In this document: positions 1 to 4,777 of the stretch, piece by piece | How positions within the stretch are numbered: the stretch's first letter is position 1 | Layout of the letters: every line of letters begins with the position of its first letter | Assembly (NCBI GenBank): GCA_050015815.1 | Contig: JBEKAR010000101.1 | Location: 1-6,150, forward strand | Source of the DNA: JAJRAL01 sp050015815 | GTDB lineage: Archaea > Thermoplasmatota > Thermoplasmata > Methanomassiliicoccales > UBA472 | Direction: 5' to 3' | Length of the DNA stretch: 6,150 nucleotides | Translations under genes and position numbers: made by a program | Notes under the pieces: model-generated | Told to the model about the DNA's origin: nothing | Database searches by the model: none | Seen by the model: the letters and a program-made list of their open reading frames with translations, nothing else

Positions 1-1561
1 AAGGGATGAGAGGGGCCACTACGATTCGTACTCCGCCCCGTTCCGCCAGAACCTGACGGTACTGGACGCGCTGAACTACGTCAAGGAGGAGGTCGACCCG
101 ACGCTCTCATTCCGTCAGGCCTGCAGGGCGGCGATCTGCGGCTCCTGCGCCATGAGGATGAACAAGCGCTCCGGACTGGCCTGCCGCACCCGGATCACCG
201 ACGAGCTGATGTCGGATGTGATCGTCCTCGACCCGCTCTCGCACTTCAAAGTGATTCGGGATCTGGTCGTCGACCTGGAGCCTTTCTACGAGCGCATGAA
301 TCAGGTCGAGCCGTGGGTCATCAGGGACAACGCCGTCGCTGTGACGGAGGAGGGCATGAAGGTCGACCCCGAGGCGCTGATGGTGTCGAAGGAGATGCGC
401 GATTGCATCACGTGCGGCGCGTGCTACTCCGACTGCAACGTGCTCGACGTCGAATCGACGTTCCTCGGGCCCCAGGCGATCGTGAGCGCTCTCCGCTGGG
501 CGAAGGATCCGCGCGACGTGAACAGAGTGGCGAGGGCCGATCTGGCGATCGAGCTCGGATTGTACAAGTGCCCGGTCGACCAGGAGTGCGAGTTCGCCTG
601 CCCGAAGGACATACGCATCAGGAGGGAGGCGATCGAGCGGCTGAGGGAGATCGCCGTCGAAGGTGGACATGCTCCTCTGCCGGAACACAAGCGCCTGATC
701 AACTCCGTGCTGACGACGGGGGGCGTGGTCTGCGTCACCTCTAAGCCGGCGACGGAGATGTTCCCGGAGTACATCAAGGATTTCGAGGGAGAGCCGCAGG
801 CGACGATAGTGCTGTTCCTGGGATGCATCATCAACCGGCGCAAGCAGAGCGTGGCGAAGGCGATCATCAACATCCTGCAGATGAACCGCGTGGCGGTGTA
901 CCTGCCGAGGAAGGCGATGTGCTGCGGCTCGCCGTTCATGCGCGTGGGGCAAAGGTCTTCCATCAAGCCGTTCGTGGAGAACAACTTCAGGATCTTCAAC
1001 GACTACGCTGCGAAAGGGGTGACGGACGTGCTGACGTCGTGCTCGGGATGCAACTCCACGTTCCGGCACGACTTCCCGGTGCTGGCGAAGGAGTTCGGCA
1101 TCCCGATGGACTTCAAGGTGTACGACGTCGGCGAGTACATGGTCGACAAGATCGAGCTGAACACTAGGGACTTGAACGAAACGAAGATCAAGGGGATGTA
1201 CCACTACCCTTGCCACATCCGGGCGAGCGGATTGGCGGAGAAGATCTACATCGACCTGATGCACCGGATTCCTGGGGTGGAATTGGCGAAGGTGCCGCGC
1301 TCGGGGTACTGCTGCGGCGGCGGTGGGGGAGTGAGGGCGGCGTTCCCGTCGCTGAGCGACAAGCTAGCGCTGCGGAGGATAGAGATAGCCCAGGAGTCCG
1401 GCGTGGACACGCTGATCACGAACTGCCCGTTCTGCGTGATGTCGTTCGAGCGCGTGCTGGAGCAGAAGGAGAAGGCGGGAGAGAGGATCGACTTCCGCAT
1501 CGTAGACTTCTACGAGATGTTCAGCGAGGCGTACGGGAAGAGCACGATTTGCGATATCTAA
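1..1561 (+). CDS. tfrB: Fused SdhB/HdrB-like iron-sulfur subunit of fumarate reductase or succinate dehydrogenase (TfrB type), 5' truncated
   Basis: The reading frame is open from the left edge (first full codon at 2) to TAA at 1559-1561, giving 519 visible residues; probably only a few tens of N-terminal residues are missing. The ATG at 152 is internal, because conserved SdhB sequence precedes it. Seen in order (visible numbering): a plant-type [2Fe-2S] motif C41-x4-C46-x2-C49-x11-C61; a ferredoxin-like cluster motif C135-x2-C138-x2-C141-x3-C145; a second motif C190-x5-C196-x3-C200-P; then two CCG modules (C275, C307-C308, C347/C350; and C404, C437-C438, C475/C478) like those that bind noncubane clusters in HdrB. 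This SdhB-plus-HdrB order is that of TfrB, which passes electrons from CoM-SH and CoB-SH to the flavoprotein TfrA for fumarate reduction. In a non-methanogen the CCG half could instead act like SdhE of type-E succinate dehydrogenases. The fused iron-sulfur family is clear; the physiological donor is inference. Confidence 0.93.
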   Translation, partial: RDERGHYDSYSAPFRQNLTVLDALNYVKEEVDPTLSFRQACRAAICGSCAMRMNKRSGLACRTRITDELMSDVIVLDPLSHFKVIRDLVVDLEPFYERMNQVEPWVIRDNAVAVTEEGMKVDPEALMVSKEMRDCITCGACYSDCNVLDVESTFLGPQAIVSALRWAKDPRDVNRVARADLAIELGLYKCPVDQECEFACPKDIRIRREAIERLREIAVEGGHAPLPEHKRLINSVLTTGGVVCVTSKPATEMFPEYIKDFEGEPQATIVLFLGCIINRRKQSVAKAIINILQMNRVAVYLPRKAMCCGSPFMRVGQRSSIKPFVENNFRIFNDYAAKGVTDVLTSCSGCNSTFRHDFPVLAKEFGIPMDFKVYDVGEYMVDKIELNTRDLNETKIKGMYHYPCHIRASGLAEKIYIDLMHRIPGVELAKVPRSGYCCGGGGGVRAAFPSLSDKLALRRIEIAQESGVDTLITNCPFCVMSFERVLEQKEKAGERIDFRIVDFYEMFSEAYGKSTICDI

Positions 1562-1582
1562 TACTCGAAGACAAAGATTGGT

Positions 1583-2074
1583 CTAGCAAGAGAACCGAAT
1601 TGCGGTTCCGTCGGCCTTTGACCGGCAGACCGGTGGCAGAGACAATTGAAACCATCCCCATAGCTTGGTGAACTGGTTGAATAGAGCGTCTACTAGGAGA
1701 GGATCATCCGGGTTGTCTCTGAGGAAGTTGGTGCATTCCACATCGAGGGTTTCGAGATCTGAGCCGAGGCTGGTTGGGATAGGCCAGATGACGTCTGCTG
1801 TCGATGACGGAGATCCCCTTTTGAAAGGCGGTTCGTCGGCGTTGTTTGGATCCACAAACCTTCGGATGTTATCGATGGTGAACGCATCCAAGAGGCTCGA
1901 CAAAGCATCTGGAAGTGTCACCAACTCCTTCAAGCGAACGCCCCCGCTACATGCCATCTGAGGTTCCTTCCCAGATTGAAAGCTACTCTGCACCTCCTTG
2001 GATGAGCCTGTGGCAAAGCCGACGTATGGCTCCTCCTTCCCGGTTCGTTCATCGCCATTCTTGTCCGAACTCAC
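1583..2074 (-). CDS. Hypothetical protein, unrecognised
   Basis: This ORF encodes 163 residues from GTG at 2074 to TAG at 1583-1585; an in-frame stop at 2090-2092 limits upstream extension. Two starts are possible. The GTG has a GAGG-like sequence (2082-2086) 7 bases before it. An internal ATG at 1955-1957 (residue 40) has GGAAGG (1966-1971) 8 bases before it and would give 124 residues. The first 39 residues are rich in Ser, Gly, Glu and Lys and look unstructured. The rest looks like a small soluble acidic domain, with an amphipathic stretch around residues 47-74, an aromatic cluster (W139, W141, F142) and cysteines at 42, 114, 150 and 163 that form no metal motif. No signal peptide or membrane segment is seen. 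Codon use is less GC-biased than in the neighbours. It converges on the tfrB-like gene with only 21 bases between them. I do not recognise a family, and it could be a chance or decayed frame. Confidence 0.45.
   Translation of the reverse strand: MSSDKNGDERTGKEEPYVGFATGSSKEVQSSFQSGKEPQMACSGGVRLKELVTLPDALSSLLDAFTIDNIRRFVDPNNADEPPFKRGSPSSTADVIWPIPTSLGSDLETLDVECTNFLRDNPDDPLLVDALFNQFTKLWGWFQLSLPPVCRSKADGTAIRFSC
1621..1634. repeat. Short perfect hairpin inside the 3' end of the hypothetical ORF
   Basis: ACCGG at 1621-1625 pairs with CCGGT at 1630-1634 around a CAGA loop. It lies about 60 bases beyond the stop of the tfrB-like gene, where a convergent terminator might sit. No T-run follows on either strand, so terminator function is not supported and the match may be chance. 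Confidence 0.25.
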
Positions 2075-2423
2075 AGATCCAGCCTCGTCTCATCGAATGT
2101 CGCAAATGACAGAATCCTTGGAGTTGAAGCAGTTATCCTTCGGTATTCGATTTTCGAGAAGAGCTTCAGACCAACGCGAAACGGGCAAATACCAAGGCCA
2201 ATTCCGTCTTCTCGTGGATCAACTGGACTCGATCCTCTGACGGGTTGCTTTTAGTTCCTACGACTGAATCCGAGTCCCTGTCGTTCTTTCCTCCTCGCAT
2301 TGCGCTAGTTAATGCCCGGCTCGCGGTCATCGAGTTGATTGAATTCGGATGCTTTAGCGATCAGGACATTCGCCTGAAATAGCGATTCAATTCTCTCGTT
2401 TCTCAATCGAGCTAGTCTAGGAT
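2075..2423. other. Stretch without a convincing gene, upstream of the hypothetical ORF and downstream of the cupin gene
   Basis: All frames were read here. The minus strand has a 54-codon frame from ATG at 2330 to TGA, and an overlapping 60-odd-codon frame without ATG, GTG or TTG start that ends near 2074. The plus strand has an 80-codon frame (1998-2240). None shows a recognisable motif, and they overlap one another. The minus frames could be pieces of one degraded gene, but I cannot show this. No tRNA-like T-arm, clear TATA box or T-rich terminator was found. Confidence 0.5.
2338..2390. repeat. Nested inverted repeats downstream of the cupin gene
   Basis: TCAGG (2361-2365) pairs with CCTGA (2373-2377) around a 7-base loop. 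Outside this, ATTGAAT (2338-2344) is the inverse complement of ATTCAAT (2384-2390). The arms are short and unevenly spaced. The structure starts about 34 bases past the cupin stop codon on the minus strand, so an RNA 3'-end structure is possible, but there is no T-run. Confidence 0.3.
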
Positions 2424-2828
2424 TCACTCCGTCGGCTTCCCGTCATAGTGCTCCTCTTTCGCCAGCGCTTCCTTCTTCGTGTGACGCACGACCTTGTCCT
2501 GGTGCTCCGGCGGCGAGTAGATCGTGTACAGCTTCAGGTCGCGCTTCTTCGCGTTGTTGATGACGTTGTGCTTCGCCCCGGATGGCACTATGGCCGCGTC
2601 CCCGGCCTTCACCTCGTGCTCGACGCCGTCGATCACGACCAACCCATGCCCTTCTTCGAAGCGGAAGAACTGATCGACGTCGTCGTGCGTCTCCGAGCCG
2701 ATCTCCTCTCCAGGCTTCAGGCTCATCAGCACCAGCTGACTGTACTTCCCGGTGTACAGCACGCGCCGGAAGTCCGTGTTCTTCGTCGTCTCTTTCTCTA
2801 TCTTGCCAACGTAACCTTTCTTCGCCAT
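2424..2828 (-). CDS. Single-domain cupin protein
   Basis: This gene encodes 134 residues starting at ATG 2826-2828, with GAGGGA at 2836-2841 as a ribosome binding site 7 bases upstream. The chain is a small beta-barrel cupin. Motif 1 runs from G40 through H48 and Q53 to G60 (H-D-D-V-D-Q-F-F-R-F-E-E-G). Motif 2 runs from G76 through P82 and G84 to H87. The second histidine of the usual HxH in motif 1 is replaced by aspartate (D50), so H48, Q53 and H87 are the likely metal ligands. The tail from about residue 105 is charged and lysine-rich. It has no signal peptide, so it is cytoplasmic. Close relatives with the DVDQFFRFEEG signature are widespread in bacteria and archaea. They are often loosely annotated as mannose-6-phosphate isomerase-like, but this protein is too short for a full isomerase and its substrate is unknown. 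It is divergent from the pit operon. Confidence 0.93.
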   Translation of the reverse strand: MAKKGYVGKIEKETTKNTDFRRVLYTGKYSQLVLMSLKPGEEIGSETHDDVDQFFRFEEGHGLVVIDGVEHEVKAGDAAIVPSGAKHNVINNAKKRDLKLYTIYSPPEHQDKVVRHTKKEALAKEEHYDGKPTE

Positions 2829-2835
2829 CGTCTCG

Positions 2836-2841
2836 TCCCTC
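2836..2841 (-). promoter_or_regulatory. Ribosome binding site of the cupin gene
   Basis: The minus strand reads GAGGGA here, 7 bases before the ATG at 2828. This supports that start and means the cupin mRNA has a short leader, unlike the divergent pit gene. Confidence 0.6.
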
Positions 2842-2846
2842 AGGAA

Positions 2847-2919
2847 AGCATGAATGCTCAGGGGATAAGAATGTCGCTAAGGTACGCCGCCCCCTCTTTG
2901 AACGGAGCGCATTCATGCT
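2847..2919. repeat. Perfect 11-base inverted repeat in the divergent cupin/pit intergenic region
   Basis: AGCATGAATGC at 2847-2857 is the exact inverse complement of GCATTCATGCT at 2909-2919, with 51 bases between. The left arm lies just upstream of the cupin ribosome binding site, where its transcript should begin. The right arm lies about 90 bases before the pit TATA-like box and is itself part of a small hairpin (GGAGC 2904-2908, GCTCC 2917-2921). Paired regulator sites controlling one or both genes are an inference from position. Confidence 0.5.
2864..2872 (-). promoter_or_regulatory. Weak TATA-like element for the cupin gene
   Basis: The minus strand reads ATTCTTATC, the most AT-rich element at a suitable distance. 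Initiation about 25 bases downstream would fall near 2842, just before the GAGGGA. The match to an archaeal TATA box is poor, so this is tentative. Confidence 0.25.
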
Positions 2920-2931
2920 CCAGAGCGCATT
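2905..2931. repeat. Direct repeat GAGCGCATT, 18-base period
   Basis: GAGCGCATT occurs at 2905-2913 and again at 2923-2931, exactly 18 bases apart, overlapping the right arm of the 11-base inverted repeat. Spacing close to two helical turns would put two protein sites on roughly the same face of the DNA. Operator function is inferred. Confidence 0.45.
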
Positions 2932-3006
2932 GGAATCCGATGCTCGGCCTCCAAGAGCTCCTGCTGGCTTGAGCGTTTTGCCCGCACCTGGACCCGGCGA
3001 ATCGGA

Positions 3007-3018
3007 TTTCTAATATAC
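3007..3018 (+). promoter_or_regulatory. Archaeal TATA-like box of the pit operon
   Basis: The sequence TTTCTAATATAC is an isolated AT-rich block in GC-rich surroundings. Its core (3011-3018) is centred about 26 bases before the ATG at 3041, the usual archaeal distance from TATA box to transcription start. Transcription would therefore begin at or within a few bases of the start codon, giving a leaderless mRNA. In agreement, no Shine-Dalgarno-like sequence precedes this ATG. Confidence 0.6.
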
Positions 3019-3040
3019 TGGCAAATGGCTCGTCGCAACA

Positions 3041-4084
3041 ATGGACCCGCTGCTGCTCGCGGTAGTCGCTATCATCGTCGTCGTCCTCGCGATGATCTTC
3101 GCCTACACCAACGGCTACAATGACACGGCGGCATCGGTCGGCACGCTTGTCGCGAGCGGAGCGGCCACGCCGGCGAGCGCGGTCATCTACGCCTCGATCA
3201 CCGGCCTCCTGGGCACGTTGCTCGGCGGCTCGGCCGTCGTCGCGACGATAACAAGCCTTGTGAGCGCTACCGGCGAGACGCTCGTCGTCGTTCTCCTCGC
3301 CGGCGTCGCCTCGGCGATTATCTGGAACATGGCGAGCTCGAGGGCCGGTCTTCCCTCCTCGTCCACGTTCGCCTTCGTCGGCGGCCTCATCGGGGCGGGC
3401 ATCGCGGCGGGAGGCGTGGGCTCGGTGCTCTGGGGCGTCAATGAGCTCTTCTCCTCCAGCCCCCACTTCGTCGGCGTCACGAAGGTCTTCGTCTTCCTCG
3501 TCGTTTCCGTCGCGATCGGCTTCGCGGGCGGATTCCTGGCGATGAAGGTATCCCGCGTCGCGCTGCGCAACGCGAACAAGTCGATCAACAAGAGCATCAA
3601 GCGATTGCAGTGGGTCACGTCCGGCCTGCTCTCCTTCGCCCACGGGGCGAACGATCCGCAGAAACAGATGACCATCATCGCGATGGCGGTGTTCGGCGCC
3701 GGATACGTCGCGACTATCGATGCCTCGCTCTGGATGAGGGTGCTATGCGCCATCGCCCTCGCGGTCGGCACGCTCGGAGACGGCTGGAAGATCATGAGGA
3801 CGATGGGGCGGGGCATCTACAAGATCCGGCCGATCCATTCGCTCGACGCTCAAGCGTCCTCGGCCTTCTCGATCATCGTCTCGACCCTCGCCGGCGCGCC
3901 CATCTCCTCAACCGAGGTCGTCACCTCGAGCGTCATCGGCGTCGGCGTGGCGGAGAACGCGAGGATGGTGCAGTGGCGCGTCGGTCGGCAGATGCTCGCC
4001 TCTTGGCTCATCGCGATACCGGTCACGATGATCATCGCCGGCGCGGCGTTCATAGTCTTGAAGCTCCTTCTCTTGGGAGGGTGA
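3041..4084 (+). CDS. pit: PiT-family inorganic phosphate permease
   Basis: This 347-residue, strongly hydrophobic integral membrane protein has roughly nine or ten predicted membrane segments (for example about 4-22, 46-72, 80-97, 108-132, 146-168, 212-246, 275-302 and 318-345) and a basic cytoplasmic loop around 169-190. Both inverted-repeat signatures of the PiT (SLC20) family are present: N24-G-Y-N-D28 near the N-terminus and H201-G-A-N-D205-P-Q-K in the second half. The latter is followed by the G248-W-K segment, L268-D-A-Q and G285-A-P-I-S-S-T. The family carries phosphate, or sometimes sulfate, by cation symport. A tyrosine replaces the usual alanine or serine in the first GxND motif. 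ATG 3041 is chosen because it fits the TATA spacing; the ATG at 3025 is in another frame. The gene is followed 3 bases later by its DUF47 partner, which favours phosphate as substrate. Confidence 0.95.
   Translation: MDPLLLAVVAIIVVVLAMIFAYTNGYNDTAASVGTLVASGAATPASAVIYASITGLLGTLLGGSAVVATITSLVSATGETLVVVLLAGVASAIIWNMASSRAGLPSSSTFAFVGGLIGAGIAAGGVGSVLWGVNELFSSSPHFVGVTKVFVFLVVSVAIGFAGGFLAMKVSRVALRNANKSINKSIKRLQWVTSGLLSFAHGANDPQKQMTIIAMAVFGAGYVATIDASLWMRVLCAIALAVGTLGDGWKIMRTMGRGIYKIRPIHSLDAQASSAFSIIVSTLAGAPISSTEVVTSSVIGVGVAENARMVQWRVGRQMLASWLIAIPVTMIIAGAAFIVLKLLLLGG
4075..4084 (+). promoter_or_regulatory. Strong Shine-Dalgarno site for the DUF47 gene, overlapping the pit stop
   Basis: GGGAGGGTGA contains the pit stop codon TGA (4082-4084) and a GGAGG core (4076-4080) ending 7 bases before the ATG at 4088. 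This arrangement implies co-transcription and probably coupled translation of pit and the downstream gene. Confidence 0.75.
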
Positions 4085-4087
4085 GGA

Positions 4088-4732
4088 ATGGCGAAGAGCA
4101 AGCTGAAGGGCCAGAAGAAGACGCTGTGGGAGCGCATCTTCCCGGTGAAGTACGACTTCGAGGGCATGCTCCACGACCAGGCGGTCGAGACGGCGAAGGG
4201 GACCGAGGAGCTGTGCCGCTGGCTCGAGGATGGCGCGAAGGAGGAACCAACTCTTCTGGTGCAGATCGAGAAGCGCGCCGACGACATCCGCCATGTGATG
4301 GAATACCGGCTGCAGGAGGCGTTCTCCACGCCGTTCGACCGCCAGGACATATACTCCATCTCCCGTCAGATGGACCAGATCCTCAATTTCTCCCTCTCCA
4401 CCGCCATCGAGATGCGCGCCTTCAAGGTCGAGCCGGCGAAGAGCATGGTCCAAATGGCCGAGGCGCTCGACGCCGGGGCGAAGCTCCTCATCGAGGGCGT
4501 GGGGATGATCCGCGACCGGAGCGACAAGGCCTCGGCCCTGATCCGGCAGGTGAGAGCGCAGGTGCACGTCATCGAGGACAACTATATCCAGGCGATGGCG
4601 GTCCTTTTCGACGAAGGGGACGCGATCCAGGCGATGCGGAACCGCGAGATCTACCATCACTTGCGAGATGCCGGAAGGAACATGAACGCGACCGCCGACG
4701 TGCTGCACCGCATAATCGTCGAGCTGACCTAG
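4088..4732 (+). CDS. DUF47/PhoU-like phosphate transport accessory protein
   Basis: This 214-residue soluble all-helical protein has no signal peptide or membrane segment. The order of features fits the DUF47 (PhoU_div) family: a start typical of the group (F18-P-V-K-Y-D-F), an E61-x3-D65 metal-type motif in helix 2, the S80-T-P-F-D-R-Q-D-I segment characteristic of the family, a second acidic pair E163-D164, and E187 to D194 and D204 in the last helices, ending in an L-x-R-I-I-V-E-L segment. PhoU-like proteins bind metal clusters through such E/DxxxD motifs and regulate phosphate import. DUF47 genes beside pit are thought to control the permease at the membrane. It is translated from the strong site that overlaps the pit stop codon. 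The length is normal for the family, and the partner role is inferred from adjacency. Confidence 0.93.
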   Translation: MAKSKLKGQKKTLWERIFPVKYDFEGMLHDQAVETAKGTEELCRWLEDGAKEEPTLLVQIEKRADDIRHVMEYRLQEAFSTPFDRQDIYSISRQMDQILNFSLSTAIEMRAFKVEPAKSMVQMAEALDAGAKLLIEGVGMIRDRSDKASALIRQVRAQVHVIEDNYIQAMAVLFDEGDAIQAMRNREIYHHLRDAGRNMNATADVLHRIIVELT

Positions 4733-4777
4733 GAGTGGTCGCGACGAATCATATGGTCCAGGCGGCTGACAAAGACA
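4733..4777. other. Convergent gap between the DUF47 and sensor kinase genes
   Basis: Only 45 bases separate the two stop codons. The gap holds an 8-base palindrome GTCGCGAC (4738-4745) and a CATATG, but no convincing hairpin or T-run, so no terminator can be assigned for either transcript. Confidence 0.5.

Larger units (their letters stand above)
1562..2423. other. Low-GC segment between the tfrB-like and cupin genes
   Basis: Base composition falls sharply here. Sample 60-base lines count at about 53% GC (2281-2340), 43% (2341-2400) and 53% (2161-2220), against about 77% in a line of the pit gene (3121-3180). Both flanking genes are intact at their 3' ends, so nothing suggests that an insertion broke them. 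The segment contains one plausible minus-strand ORF (1583-2074). I saw no transposase, integrase, tRNA or terminal inverted repeats that would define a mobile element. Recent acquisition, or a decaying region, are both inference from composition. Confidence 0.6.

Noticed and set aside
107..1264. Long minus-strand open frame of 385 codons antisense to the tfrB-like gene
   Set aside because: Its product is rich in Arg, His, Val and Asp with no motif, typical of the antisense of a high-GC gene. The plus strand carries full iron-sulfur signatures.
1998..2240. 80-codon plus-strand open frame
   Set aside because: It overlaps the better-looking minus-strand ORF, has no recognisable domain and no clear ribosome binding site or promoter.
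1562..2423. Insertion sequence or CRISPR array in the low-GC segment
   Set aside because: No transposase motif, no terminal inverted repeats with target duplications, and no regularly spaced repeats were found.
2934..3008. 8-base inverted repeat AATCCGAT (2934-2941) / ATCGGATT (3001-3008) before pit
   Set aside because: It does not extend beyond 8 bases, and one such match in about 200 bases is close to chance.
3025..3027. ATG 16 bases before the pit start
   Set aside because: It is in a different frame from pit and reaches a stop after about 32 codons.
2858..3643. 261-codon minus-strand frame over the cupin-pit intergenic region and pit
   Set aside because: Low-complexity Arg/Asp/Glu/Ala product with no motif, antisense to the recognised permease.
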